Source: Paracoccaceae bacterium
GTDB taxonomy: Bacteria > Pseudomonadota > Alphaproteobacteria > Rhodobacterales > Rhodobacteraceae
Reading direction: 5' to 3'
NCBI GenBank assembly: GCA_033344815.1
Contig: JAWPMR010000001.1
Span: forward strand, 4,202,136 to 4,266,135
Length of the DNA stretch: 64,000 nt
Under the pieces are notes generated by a model. That model was given only the letters and a program-made list of their open reading frames with translations. It had not been told where the DNA came from and ran no database searches. Position 1 is the first letter of the stretch; each line of letters opens with the position of its first letter. The translations under genes and the position numbers were made by a program. Below are positions 37,928 to 47,174 of the stretch, piece by piece.

Positions 37928-38944
37928 TCAACCACATGCCAGACCATCTGTATCAAATGCGTGCAGGTGATCTTTTGCAAATGACAGGCTTACAGCATCG
38001 CCGGGTTTGTGGGAGGTCGATCCGTTGACGCGCACTGTGACTTGTCCGGCCGCGCCACAGGACACAATAACAAATGTGTCTGCGCCCAAGTATTCCAGCA
38101 CGTCCACAACCCCGTCAATCTGGCCCGTTGAAAGCGCACCAAGAGTGATGTGTTCGGGGCGAATGCCAAGCGAGACGGCCCCGCGCGGTACCTCGATGTC
38201 CTTGACCGCATCTGCAGAAAACACGTTCATCCGCGGAGAACCGATAAACTGTGCGACAAACAGGTTCGCCGGGTTTTCGTACAACTCGCGCGGGGTGCCA
38301 ACCTGTGCAATCTTGCCAAACTCCAGCACGACGATGCGGTCGGCCAAAGTCATCGCTTCGACCTGATCATGGGTGACATAGATCATCGTCGCCTGCAGCG
38401 TTTGGTGCAGTTTCGCGATTTCATAACGCATCTCGACGCGCAGGGCCGCATCTAGATTTGAAAGAGGCTCGTCAAAGAGAAACGCCGTCGGATCACGCAC
38501 AATCGACCGACCGATGGCGACGCGTTGGCGCTGGCCACCTGAAAGATCCTTGGGCCGGCGATCCATGTAATCTTCCAGTTTGAGAGCTTTCGCCGCTTCG
38601 TTTACCTTTGTGTCGATTTTCGATTTGGGCAGGCCCGCAGATTTCAGCGGAAAGCCCACATTGTCGCGCACCGACATATGTGGATAAAGCGCGTAGGATT
38701 GAAAGACCATCGCCAGTCCGCGCTTGCTGGGAGGCTCCGCTGTGGCATCCCGTTCACCAATTATAATTTGCCCGCGTGACGTTTCTTCAAGGCCTGCAAT
38801 CATGCGTAACAAAGTGGATTTACCACATCCTGAGGGACCCACGAAAATCACGAATTCGCCCTCACTTATGTCGAGGTCCACGCCCTTGATAACTTGGATG
38901 TCGCCGAACCACTTTTCGACAGCTTTCAGAGAAATTGATGACAT
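37928..38944 (-). CDS. Sugar ABC transporter ATP-binding protein (UgpC/MsmK/MalK type)
   Basis: A 338-residue MalK-family ATPase. Walker A is [17 protein letters not shown]-loop [12 protein letters not shown], signature [14 protein letters not shown], Walker [15 protein letters not shown] and the switch [12 protein letters not shown]-terminal TOBE-like regulatory domain starts around residue 235 ([12 protein letters not shown]). The start is ATG 38944, overlapping the preceding stop by one base (TGATG); the longer frame into the neighbour is not credible. It is the last gene of a LacI-controlled six-gene sugar operon. Confidence 0.95.
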   Translation of the reverse strand: MSSISLKAVEKWFGDIQVIKGVDLDISEGEFVIFVGPSGCGKSTLLRMIAGLEETSRGQIIIGERDATAEPPSKRGLAMVFQSYALYPHMSVRDNVGFPLKSAGLPKSKIDTKVNEAAKALKLEDYMDRRPKDLSGGQRQRVAIGRSIVRDPTAFLFDEPLSNLDAALRVEMRYEIAKLHQTLQATMIYVTHDQVEAMTLADRIVVLEFGKIAQVGTPRELYENPANLFVAQFIGSPRMNVFSADAVKDIEVPRGAVSLGIRPEHITLGALSTGQIDGVVDVLEYLGADTFVIVSCGAAGQVTVRVNGSTSHKPGDAVSLSFAKDHLHAFDTDGLACG

Positions 38945-40200
38945 CAGGCAGCCCCTCGAACTTGTTCCGCATCGCGCCCGGCCCAGGTCAGCCAGATAGC
39001 AGCAGTCCAGGTGAAATCGGCGCCCCCGCAAGCCGTCGCATCATGCGGGTCAAAGTATTCTGCAAACCCGTTTTTCGCGATGGCATCGGCGGTTTCCCGT
39101 CGCAGTCTTTCATCAAGGTCTGGACGACCCATTTCACGAAACCCGATTGCAATTAACGCATTCAGGAACGGCCATGATGGCCCGCGCCAGTAGCGCCGTG
39201 CGTCAAAAGCGGGGTTGTGGGGATCGGCGGAAGGGATGCCATAAGTCACGGCGTCCCACACCCGCATCAACTGCGTATCCAATGTGGGGTTGCCCGCGCC
39301 TGCAACATAGGCCAGCAATGCCCCTGACCCCAAGATCCCTGCAAACTGCTGAGTGCGCAGGTTCTTTGCGTCATACGCGCCAAGGTCGGGGTTCCAGATT
39401 TGGGGCAGGGCAGCGCGCAGGCTGTCGGCCCATCGCGAGATCTCTTGCGTGTCTTCTCCCAAGATCTCACCTAGTGCAATCAGATCTTCATGCGCGCGCA
39501 TCAGGATAAAGGTGATTCCAGGGTCCGCCATGAGAAACGGGCCTTCTGCGACGATCTTTTCTTGATCCCAACGAACGCTGCCACCGAACTGTACCATCGC
39601 GATATATCGGTCGTATTGTTCTTTTTGCGGTCTCATCGAGGGGTCTACATGCCCAGTGTCTCGCCGTGTGTAAGATCCCACATTCGACCCGTCGACACCT
39701 GCCATGCCAATGTCCCAGTCCGGGCAGTTGTCGCGCCCGCTTTCCCACGGATGGATGATCGCGGCAGGGCCATGAACGCAGCGCACTTCGTGCCACCAAC
39801 GATGCCACGCAACCAGTTTTGGATAAATTGCTGCCAGCCTTTCAAGGCCAGCCTTTTTGTCCATTTCCAGGACGAGCCTTACCATTGTCGCGGCAACAGG
39901 CGGTTGCGAGATACCTGAAGTTGCAGGGCTTTGCCCGGTGCACCAGACGTCGGGGCCAGGGAAATAACTGGGGTCGGGTTCATGAAAAATGATGTGTGGA
40001 ACCATTCCGCATGCCCATTGGCTTGCAAACAACGTATCAAATTCATCCCACGCGCGCGGGACGTCAAAGGTCGCAAATCCCCAGGCCGCAAAGGCGCTGT
40101 CCCAATTCCATTGATAGGGATAGAGACCGTGAGTTGGCAGCGTATAACCGCCCTTGTCGTTCTGGCGCAAAATCTGGCGCGCCTTTTCATCGAGATCCAT
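38944..40200 (-). CDS. GH63-like alpha-glycosidase (glucosyl/mannosylglycerate hydrolase type)
   Basis: A 418-residue (alpha/alpha)6-barrel glycosidase resembling GH63 mannosylglycerate/glucosylglycerate hydrolases and related trehalase-like enzymes. Visible motifs are [15 protein letters not shown] near residue 27, [16 protein letters not shown] near 147 with an acidic catalytic candidate, [14 protein letters not shown] near 344 and a C-terminal [11 protein letters not shown]. There is no signal peptide, so it would act in the cytoplasm on the imported substrate. It is encoded between the permease and ATPase genes of a sugar importer. The compatible solutes glucosylglycerate or mannosylglycerate are candidate substrates. 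Confidence 0.78.
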   Translation of the reverse strand: MDLDEKARQILRQNDKGGYTLPTHGLYPYQWNWDSAFAAWGFATFDVPRAWDEFDTLFASQWACGMVPHIIFHEPDPSYFPGPDVWCTGQSPATSGISQPPVAATMVRLVLEMDKKAGLERLAAIYPKLVAWHRWWHEVRCVHGPAAIIHPWESGRDNCPDWDIGMAGVDGSNVGSYTRRDTGHVDPSMRPQKEQYDRYIAMVQFGGSVRWDQEKIVAEGPFLMADPGITFILMRAHEDLIALGEILGEDTQEISRWADSLRAALPQIWNPDLGAYDAKNLRTQQFAGILGSGALLAYVAGAGNPTLDTQLMRVWDAVTYGIPSADPHNPAFDARRYWRGPSWPFLNALIAIGFREMGRPDLDERLRRETADAIAKNGFAEYFDPHDATACGGADFTWTAAIWLTWAGRDAEQVRGAA

Positions 40201-40202
40201 GA

Positions 40203-41411
40203 TTATCCTTTTACTGACCCGGCGGTCAGGCCTTTTGTCATGAAACGTTCCAATCCCAAGAAAAGCGCCATGATTGGAACGGTCGCAATGACGGAGCCCG
40301 CCATCAGGTGTTGTCGTGGAATTTCCGAAGAATTGAGAGATGCGATGCCGCGGGTCAGCGTGAATTTCGCGGGGTCGTCAAGGAGCATGAAAGCAAGGAG
40401 GAACTCATTCCAGGCGATCATGAAGACGTAGAGCGAGACTGAGGCCAAAGCAGGCAGAGAGAGGGGCAGAGTGATTTTCCAGATGACCGCCAGCCGTGAC
40501 AACCCGTCCATCAAACCTGCTTCTTCAACTTCAGCGGGCAAGCCGCGAAAATATCCTTGCAGCATGTAGAGCGCCACAGGGATCGTCGTGACAGGATAGA
40601 TCATCACTATGCCCCAGAACGAATTGCGCAAACCTGTCATTGAAAATGCAATATAGATCGGCAGTGCGAGCACAATCATAGGCACCATATATATCAGCAG
40701 AATTGAGCGTGAGAATGCAGCACGTCCCTGGAACCGCAGCCGTGCCACGGCATAGGCGCCGGGTATCGCAAAGGCCAGCGTGATGAAAACCGTCAGCACT
40801 GAGATGAAGAATGAATTGAAAAGATAGGTGCCGAAATTGAACTGGGTAAACAGTTCATTATAAGATCGGAACAGCTCAGTTCCCTTTTCCAGATCAATCG
40901 AGAAATCGAGCGGATTCTGCATGAGCTCCGATTGATTTTTGAAGCTCGTCATGACCATTACATAGAAGGGAATCAGAACAATCGCGGAAAAGAAGATGTA
41001 GCCAAACCCCGTCAGAAAACGGATCACGGCGCCCTCGAATTCATGTCGTGTCAGAGCGCCCGGAACCACTTCGTCCAAAATGGGAGCTAACGAAAGCGCA
41101 AAAGCGAGGCCAAGCGTTGCCGCGCCAAGAACACGCGAGACAAGACTCGCGTCGCTTCCGGTGAGCATCGGCCCGACGCCGGCAAGAACCAGGACGCCGA
41201 CGGCTGTTGCAACAGCAAGCTGAAGGCTGCGAATTTTTCCGGCGAAAACAAATACAACACCCGCTACAGCCCCCCAGAGCATAGACAATAACAGGTTCGG
41301 GCGAAAAGGGTCACCGGTCGCAAAGGACATGCCAACTGCAACTGTCACGGAGAGGACAACCATCCACAAGGCACCCAGAACAGGTCCGGTTATATACCCC
41401 TGTCGGATCAC
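40203..41411 (-). CDS. Sugar ABC permease, MalG type, with extended N-terminus
   Basis: A 402-residue carbohydrate permease subunit. The C-terminal 275 residues are a standard MalG-type permease with the EAA coupling loop in VEEAGLMDGLSRLAVIWKITLPLSLPAL. The first about 125 residues are extra and contain roughly four additional hydrophobic segments (for example LGALWMVVLSVTVAVGMSF and LQLAVATAVGVLVLAGVGPML). MalG proteins usually have about 280-300 residues. The start is GTG 41411, preceded by AGGAGGAAGGG and overlapping the upstream stop by 4 bp (GTGA). The longer frame to 41468 runs into malF. Confidence 0.88.
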   Translation of the reverse strand: MIRQGYITGPVLGALWMVVLSVTVAVGMSFATGDPFRPNLLLSMLWGAVAGVVFVFAGKIRSLQLAVATAVGVLVLAGVGPMLTGSDASLVSRVLGAATLGLAFALSLAPILDEVVPGALTRHEFEGAVIRFLTGFGYIFFSAIVLIPFYVMVMTSFKNQSELMQNPLDFSIDLEKGTELFRSYNELFTQFNFGTYLFNSFFISVLTVFITLAFAIPGAYAVARLRFQGRAAFSRSILLIYMVPMIVLALPIYIAFSMTGLRNSFWGIVMIYPVTTIPVALYMLQGYFRGLPAEVEEAGLMDGLSRLAVIWKITLPLSLPALASVSLYVFMIAWNEFLLAFMLLDDPAKFTLTRGIASLNSSEIPRQHLMAGSVIATVPIMALFLGLERFMTKGLTAGSVKG

Positions 41412-42652
41412 AGCCCTTCCTCCTGACTGATGTACTTCAGAAAGAAGATGGAAAAGGTCAGCAGACACCCGAAAATGACAACTGCCACCGCGGCCCCCGC
41501 ACCGATATTGGAAATTGCAAACGCCTGCTCATAGACATTCACGGTCAATGTGCGCGTGCCTGCATTCCCGCCGGTGAGCAGGAAGATGTCGTCGAATTTA
41601 TTGAATGTCCAAATAAAACGGAGCAAAAACAAGACGCTGAGGATGCCGAGCAATTGGGGTACGCTGAGGTACCAGAATTGCTGAAAAGGCGACGCGCCAT
41701 CCATGTCCGCTGCTTCATACATGTCCGTGTCGATGCTCTGCATGCGCGCGAGGATAAAGAGGAAGGATAGGGGGAAATAGCGCCAGATCTCGAAGATCGT
41801 GACCATGATCAGAGCCAGCGGCCGTTCCCCAAAAAAGTTGATGGCTTGAGACGTCACCCCCATTTGCAACAAAAGAGCATTGGCAGACCCCGAAAACGGG
41901 TCGAACAGAATAAGCCATGCAAAGGCGACCGCGATCACCGGTGCGACATATGGGAACAGATAGAGCCCTCGCAGAACGCCCTGTCCCTTGAAAGATTTGT
42001 TGAGCAGAAGGGCCGCAAAAAGCCCCACGAGCAAGGCACCGATTGTGCCAAAAACCGTATAGAACAGTGTGACCCAGAGAACTTCGAAAAACTCGTCGCC
42101 ATTGAAAATTCTTGAGAAGTTTTCCAGCGTGAACGTGTTGTTTGTCAGCACACTGGAAGATACGCCGGTTGTTATGGCCGCGCTGTCTTGAGGGCGCAAT
42201 GCGTTATCAAGATAGGTTTGTTCGACCTTGACCGGAATGGTCAATGTGTCTCTGGTGCCGGGGTCCCAGTCGCCAAGATCACAGGCCAACGCCCGGCCCG
42301 ACAGGTCGCAGCGCGCATCGAGGTCCTGAACAATCAGGCCGTCGGGGATGATGTCAGAGAACGTAACGCCAGTGATCGGTTGCTCTTGCGAAGAATTGCG
42401 CAAACGGTAACGGATCGTCGGCATGTCTCCCACGGCATCGGCGTCCCCGCGTATGTCCTCGCGCAAAACGACTTCTGGCGCGCGCAGGTCGCCAAGCTCC
42501 ACCGGCTTGAACGAGATCCAGAAGATTGCAAGCAATGGCAGGATAACGACCAATGCAACGGCGGCGATGGTTGGAAACAGGAGCCCCCACGCCAGGCGCG
42601 CTTCGCGTTTGGCTAAAGGTCCGGTTCCGACGGGGGGTCGTAGCTCTGCCAT
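41408..42652 (-). CDS. Sugar ABC permease, MalF type, with DUF11-like periplasmic insert
   Basis: A 414-residue permease partner of the MalG-type subunit. The first membrane helix is at residues 20-46. A large periplasmic loop (about 48-188) follows, and then the usual permease core with EAA loop YEAADMDGASPFQQFWYLSVPQL. Inside the loop, residues 78-145 look like a DUF11/immunoglobulin-like beta domain: TIRYRLRNSS, ITGVTFSDIIPDGL, then a cysteine pair (Cys115, Cys124) and WDPGTRDTLTIPVKVE. E. coli MalF also has an enlarged loop, of different sequence. The start is ATG 42652 with AGGAG upstream. It is separated from the binding-protein gene by a hairpin. Confidence 0.88.
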   Translation of the reverse strand: MAELRPPVGTGPLAKREARLAWGLLFPTIAAVALVVILPLLAIFWISFKPVELGDLRAPEVVLREDIRGDADAVGDMPTIRYRLRNSSQEQPITGVTFSDIIPDGLIVQDLDARCDLSGRALACDLGDWDPGTRDTLTIPVKVEQTYLDNALRPQDSAAITTGVSSSVLTNNTFTLENFSRIFNGDEFFEVLWVTLFYTVFGTIGALLVGLFAALLLNKSFKGQGVLRGLYLFPYVAPVIAVAFAWLILFDPFSGSANALLLQMGVTSQAINFFGERPLALIMVTIFEIWRYFPLSFLFILARMQSIDTDMYEAADMDGASPFQQFWYLSVPQLLGILSVLFLLRFIWTFNKFDDIFLLTGGNAGTRTLTVNVYEQAFAISNIGAGAAVAVVIFGCLLTFSIFFLKYISQEEGL

Positions 42653-42693
42653 CTGAGCTTCTCCTGTAGTGCCGATGGTTTTTAGACCTGTTG

Positions 42694-42721
42694 AAAAAGG
42701 GGCGCCACCGGCTGGCACCCC
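42694..42721 (-). terminator. Intra-operon terminator-like hairpin after the binding-protein gene
   Basis: On the minus strand, GGGGTGCCA and TGGCGCCCC (42721-42713 and 42707-42699) form a 9-bp stem with one G-U pair and a 5-nt loop, followed by TTTTTC. It lies between the sugar-binding-protein gene and malF. Such hairpins usually lower permease expression relative to the binding protein. Confidence 0.8.
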
Positions 42722-42734
42722 TGAGTTTTCTGGT

Positions 42735-44087
42735 TCACTGCACCGCCGCGATTGCGCTGTTCAATTCGGCAACTGTTGCCGCCGCATCGCGCTCACCGTC
42801 AATGAATTCCCTTACCAGACGGTTGATCACCTGACTGTTGATGATTGCGGAGGCCTCGGCCAATTTGCCGTCAGCAACGCCCCAGCGCTGTGCCACGTCC
42901 AATCCGCCAACGATCTCCTCGATCATCGCGGCTTCATAAAGATCCCCCAGCGGAGCTTTGCGATCAACACCAACATCAAGCGTCGCCCATAGATCCGCAA
43001 ATTCAGTGGGGCTATCAGCCGTGCCGCGCCGGACCGGGAATTTGCCTTCCGGTGCGATGGCCAACGTTGACCCGTAGCCTTCGTTCATCGAGTACTGGAC
43101 GAATTCCATCGCAGCATCCGTGGACGCGTCAGAGGTGATGCCGAAGTAACGCACGTCACCCCATGCCGCACCGTCCGGATTTGAGGGGCCGGCGAAGTTC
43201 GTCACGATACCGGTGGCTGCCGCCAGATCGCCTGAGGTCGGATCATCGTTGATTGTGGGCGGCGCGCTGTCCCGCAGACCAGCCAACTCGTCGAGGATAA
43301 AAGGCGACCAGATGATCATCGCGGCATTGCCGCTGAAATAGAGCGTGCGTGACTGATCCCAATAGAGGTCGCCTGGGGGGGAGGCTTCGGCGATGGCCTT
43401 GTAAAACTCCAGCACTTCGATCGTGGCAGCTTCGTCAAGTGACTGAACGCCATCGGGTCCGACCGGTGACACGCCATTTGCGAGGAAAACATGTTCCAGA
43501 ACCTGGCTCATGAAGTTCTCATCGATCTTGGTGGCGGCGACAAAACCATACATTTCCGGCGGGTTGTGTAGCGCCTCAACAGCGGCCAGAACGTTGGCAT
43601 AGGAATTGGGCGGCTCAAGGCCTTTCTCTGAAAAGAGATCCGCGCGATAGACCAGCATCTGCGTCCACCCGTCTACGGGTACCGAAGCGTATCCATCCGG
43701 CGTAGCAGCCATTTTTAGTGCACCAGGGGCAAAGGTATCAGCCCCAAGTGCCTCGATCACATCCGTTGCCGCGTCGATATCCAGAATTCCCGCGTCGGCC
43801 CAAGGCGCTGCATACTGCAACGTATGATAGATGACATCAGGCAAGTCGCCTGCCGCAAACGCCGCAGTTGCGCGCGTTCCGAGGTCGTTTTCGGACACCG
43901 GGATGACATCTACTGTATGGCCGGACGCGGCCGCGAATTCAGCCGCCATCGCTTCCTGGCGCGCAAGGCGCTCAGGCTGCTCTTCCGTCGTCCAAAACCG
44001 TAATTCTTCTGCGGACAAAGCTGAAGCGGATACCGCCAGTGCCACCAGAGCACTTGTCTGCATCGCTGCTTTTAGGTTTAGTTTCAT
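42735..44087 (-). CDS. Sugar ABC substrate-binding protein
   Basis: A 450-residue periplasmic binding protein of the extracellular solute-binding family 1. The signal peptide is MKLNLKAAMQTSALVALAVSASALSA. The mature part begins EELRFWTTEEQPERLARQEAMAAEFAA, with VDVIPVSENDLGTRATAAFAAGDLPDVIY typical of sugar-binding proteins. Its gene starts within the LacI stop (4-bp ATGA overlap). With MalF/MalG-type permeases, ATPase and a GH63-like hydrolase it forms a glycoside importer; the ligand is probably a glycosyl-glycerate or oligosaccharide, by inference. Confidence 0.92.
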   Translation of the reverse strand: MKLNLKAAMQTSALVALAVSASALSAEELRFWTTEEQPERLARQEAMAAEFAAASGHTVDVIPVSENDLGTRATAAFAAGDLPDVIYHTLQYAAPWADAGILDIDAATDVIEALGADTFAPGALKMAATPDGYASVPVDGWTQMLVYRADLFSEKGLEPPNSYANVLAAVEALHNPPEMYGFVAATKIDENFMSQVLEHVFLANGVSPVGPDGVQSLDEAATIEVLEFYKAIAEASPPGDLYWDQSRTLYFSGNAAMIIWSPFILDELAGLRDSAPPTINDDPTSGDLAAATGIVTNFAGPSNPDGAAWGDVRYFGITSDASTDAAMEFVQYSMNEGYGSTLAIAPEGKFPVRRGTADSPTEFADLWATLDVGVDRKAPLGDLYEAAMIEEIVGGLDVAQRWGVADGKLAEASAIINSQVINRLVREFIDGERDAAATVAELNSAIAAVQ

Positions 44088-45187
44088 CGTCTTTCTCCCA
44101 TTTTGACTTCAATCGAATTCTGAACCTTGGTGTTGATACGGCCGGTAGAGCCACGCTGCAAAAAAGTCGCTGCAACAGTTTCCCGCAGCGCTTCTGGCGG
44201 CTCTCCTCCTATGCGTCGGATTAAAAGGCCCGCGAGCCTGGCACCTGCATCGCGACTGCTGACAGAAAAGGTTGTCAGCGGTGGCCGCGCATGTGCGCCC
44301 TCCTGGATACCATCATAAGCGATGACCGAAATATCCGTGCCGATCCGCAAATGACGGGCGGATGCGGCACTGTAAACGCCCAAGGCGACGCGGTCCACGG
44401 CGCAGACAATAGCGGTCGGTGGATTAGCAAGATCCAACAGCTTGGCGCCGGCGCGGGTACCCTCCTCAAGCGTGACAGCGTTCTCCAGGAGCAATGCCGG
44501 ATCAATCTCAAGCTTTGCGGCAGCCATCCCGGTTACAAAACCTGCCCGGCGCAGTTTCGCGTAATTATAGATCGCGCCACCATTGATAAAGCCGATCCGG
44601 CGATGCCCGAGCTCAGCCAAATGCAGAACTGCGTCATGCATGGCATCCTCACCTCGTACGTCAAACCACGCGCATCCGGTTGCGTCATCTTGGCGTCCAT
44701 AAAGCACAAAAGGAACATCCGCTTTGCGAAACATCTCTACGCGCGCGTCGCACACCCTCGCTCTGGGAAGGATAAAGCCATCTGCTTTTCTGTCACGCAG
44801 CAAATTGCGAAAGGTTTCAATCAAGTGCGAGTCGTTATCTGCAGATGCAACAGTCAAGGTGTAACCCTCGACACTCGCCCCCGCAGAGACACCGGCAAGA
44901 AATTCGGCCAGAAAAGGTCTTTGTGCGTCGTGATCAGATAATTGCAACACAAGCCCGAGTGATCGTGTTCGGCCGGTTTTGATCGCCTGCGCGTGACTGA
45001 GGGGCTGGTAGCCTAGTTTTTCGGCCATTCGCTCGACGCGCAATCGGGTTGCTTCAGAGATATCGGGATAGGCGTTCATTGCTCGCGACACCGTAGACTT
45101 TGTCAAGCCGAGCGCTTCAGCCATGTCACTGATGGTGACTCGCATGGCCGCGCGATCACTCGAAATAGATGCGGTGTTTGCAGCCAA
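44084..45187 (-). CDS. LacI family transcriptional repressor
   Basis: A LacI/GalR regulator of about 367 residues. The DNA-binding helix-turn-helix VTISDMAEALGLTKSTVSRAMNAYPDISEATR is near the N-terminus and the periplasmic-binding-like effector domain follows, from RTRSLGLVLQLSDHDAQRPF. Three starts are possible: GTG 45208, TTG 45187 and ATG 45145. TTG 45187 is preferred because GGGAGAAG lies 5 bp upstream. ATG 45145 lacks a ribosome site but gives the shortest pre-HTH leader. It is the first gene of the sugar operon and probably controls itself and the operon. Confidence 0.9.
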   Translation of the reverse strand: MAANTASISSDRAAMRVTISDMAEALGLTKSTVSRAMNAYPDISEATRLRVERMAEKLGYQPLSHAQAIKTGRTRSLGLVLQLSDHDAQRPFLAEFLAGVSAGASVEGYTLTVASADNDSHLIETFRNLLRDRKADGFILPRARVCDARVEMFRKADVPFVLYGRQDDATGCAWFDVRGEDAMHDAVLHLAELGHRRIGFINGGAIYNYAKLRRAGFVTGMAAAKLEIDPALLLENAVTLEEGTRAGAKLLDLANPPTAIVCAVDRVALGVYSAASARHLRIGTDISVIAYDGIQEGAHARPPLTTFSVSSRDAGARLAGLLIRRIGGEPPEALRETVAATFLQRGSTGRINTKVQNSIEVKMGERR

Positions 45188-45217
45188 ATTTCTTCTCCCG
45201 TGCTTCACGTTGATCTA

Positions 45218-45231
45218 CGAAACCGGTTTCG
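45218..45231. promoter_or_regulatory. LacI-type operator palindrome
   Basis: CGAAACCGGTTTCG is a perfect 14-bp palindrome with the central CG and GAAAC/GTTTC arms typical of LacI/GalR operators. It is 30 bp upstream of the preferred LacI start. This predicts negative autoregulation of the whole LacI-to-ATPase operon, relieved by the transported sugar or a product of the GH63-like enzyme. Confidence 0.8.
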
Positions 45232-46405
45232 GCAAGGGCTTATTTCCGTCAAAGCGAAAGGGGTTCTGGTCAAATTTGTGAGAAAGGCGCTGATTTCTTT
45301 CTTTCAAACGGGGCAGGCTTGATTTGGGGCGGCGACATCCAATTTGGGCGCTTTGAACTCAATCATTCATGACTATGGGACCAAGACAAAGCGCATTAGA
45401 CGGACGCGGTCGCGAAAGCCGCTTTCAAAAGACCAGTTTTCCGCGCGCCGCTAGGACATCTGTCGCCTCGACCGGATTGTTGCAGAGACTGAACAAATCT
45501 TGAACTAATCGCTGTCACGACCATCGCGCGAAGTACTGCATGAGGCGCCAGTGCAGTTTTTTGTCGCCTAGCATTTTTTGCCGCGGCCAGCGGACATAGG
45601 CGAAGGATATTGCAAGTGTTTGCTGCCGTTTTAATGGAAAGAGATGCGCTTGAATGATCAACACGCGCAATATCGAAGGCGGCCGCTTTGTCGGTACGGA
45701 TCACTCATGTCTTATTCGAGGAAAGAAGACGCAGCATCCGCCCTGCCTTGTGACCAGATTTAAAATCTGAAACCTTAATTTACTTCCGTCGCAAAACGAC
45801 AGAATTTCTCAACATCCGGCGTCGCAAGAATGTGGTCTGGTTGTATGCAGCAAAGGCATCGCTTGTTTTTTTGAGAACGCCGAGAGCAGAGGTCCATACT
45901 GCAAAACGCCATATCGATTAAAGCGCGGTAACTATCGTGACCATGCTCCCACTCTGGGCGAAACGCTGGTGTCCATAGGAGTCAACGCGGGGTTCAATTT
46001 GAGACAATTTTTTTGGCGTCTGGCAAAGATGACGACATTGCGCCCTCGGCAACTGATGGTATTGCGGTCAGCTCTATGTGAGACCTGATCAGATCCAGAT
46101 TGGCGGCGCAGATCTACTGTTTCTATCGTATTGCGGGCCATTGCGAACACAAGAAAACGAGCAACACTTTGAATGATCTTTTGAAGCATCTGGTCATCTG
46201 ATGCACATGTGGTGATCGATGACGCCCTTCATCTAAGAAAGCCCATTCATTGTGGCAACTGGGTGACGCCTATCAACTAACCGAATTACCCATACTTAGA
46301 TGTACGCTTTAGGCTTTGAGCCTTTCAGAAAGGAAGAGGTTTCAGCGCAAGTGCTGTGAAGAAAATGTGCCAAATGCTGTATTCGGTCACTGGCGATTCA
46401 ATCCA
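45232..46405. other. Gene-poor stretch upstream of the sugar operon
   Basis: About 1.17 kb with no supported gene. Minus-strand frames at 45396-45704 (102 codons) and 45932-46189 (85 codons) are unrecognised, and their amino acid composition is rich in Arg, Ser and Cys, as seen in non-coding translations. The promoter of the sugar operon should lie near its left end. Nothing else is identifiable. Confidence 0.5.
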
Positions 46406-46437
46406 AAGAAAAAGGTCCCGACCTTCAGGCCGGGACC
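46406..46437 (-). terminator. Rho-independent terminator of the VPLPA-CTERM gene at 46452
   Basis: Read on the minus strand, GGTCCCG and CGGGACC (46437-46431 and 46420-46414) form a 7-bp outer stem. The inner part CC/GG can pair further after an internal mismatch. A TTTTTCTTT tract follows. It begins 14 bp after the stop codon of the minus-strand gene. Confidence 0.9.
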
Positions 46438-46451
46438 TTTATAATATGACT

Positions 46452-47174
46452 TTATGCGGAACGGCGGCCATACCGTTTCATGCCGAACAGGCCACCAAGA
46501 CCGGCCAGCAACATCCACGCCGCTGCAGGCAATGGTACAGGGCTCGTGTTGTTTGTGCCTGTGCTCGAAGTCATCAGGAAATCATTCGTGCCGCTGGTTG
46601 AGCCATCGGACAAGCAGGTCGTGGAAGCGCCGGCCGAAGCGGAAAGGAATGGTCCACACGCCCCCGCGTCCATGATCCAATTGCGGAAAACAGGACTGGA
46701 GTTGTCACCTGACAGGCGATGCCCATCGAATTTGAAAAGTGCAGCATAGCCGCTGTTGTTTTGCTTCCCGGAAAAATCGTATTGGAACGTACCTGCGGTA
46801 TCCCACAAGGCGCCCGTGCCGCCTGTTGCGGTAAAGCCGCCATCGCTGTCAAACACAATACCCGTCATCGTGTATACCACGTTGACAAGGCTGCCCAGCA
46901 AGTTCAGGCCGCCACCAGTTGCAGAGCCGTTGATGTTGAGAGCCATCGTACCTGACAAGGAGGCTGTGTTTGCAACGTCGTCAGTGGTCAGTGTCAGCGC
47001 ACCACCGGTTGCGGAGTAGTGCTGGTTGAGATCATCAACCCGCAGACCGTACTGTTGGGGCGGTGTATTTGCCCCGTCTGCATGATCAAACATGTCGTAG
47101 TCCAAAACTGCAGCATGTGCGCCTCCAGTGGCGGTCATCATGGTAACAGCGGCCATGGCTAAAAAGCGTTTCAT
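46452..47174 (-). CDS. VPLPA-CTERM sorting domain protein
   Basis: A 240-residue exported protein with signal peptide MKRFLAMAAVTMMTATGGAHAA and a textbook C-terminal tail: SPVPLPAA, a hydrophobic helix AWMLLAGLGGLFGM, then KRYGRRSA. This is the VPLPA-CTERM signal recognised by the XrtD-type exosortase, which would cleave and anchor the protein at the surface. The body (residues 23-205) is rich in Gly, Thr and Ser with predicted beta strands (GGALTLTTDD, SLSGTMALNINGSATGG) and one Cys pair (ACGPFLSASAGASTTC). The start ATG 47174 has AAAAGGAC upstream. The function is unknown; it may belong to matrix or surface structure. Confidence 0.88.
   Translation of the reverse strand: MKRFLAMAAVTMMTATGGAHAAVLDYDMFDHADGANTPPQQYGLRVDDLNQHYSATGGALTLTTDDVANTASLSGTMALNINGSATGGGLNLLGSLVNVVYTMTGIVFDSDGGFTATGGTGALWDTAGTFQYDFSGKQNNSGYAALFKFDGHRLSGDNSSPVFRNWIMDAGACGPFLSASAGASTTCLSDGSTSGTNDFLMTSSTGTNNTSPVPLPAAAWMLLAGLGGLFGMKRYGRRSA

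Noticed and set aside
45932-46189. 85-codon minus-strand frame, considered as a transposase fragment
   Set aside because: No transposase motif, no terminal inverted repeats and no target duplication could be seen.
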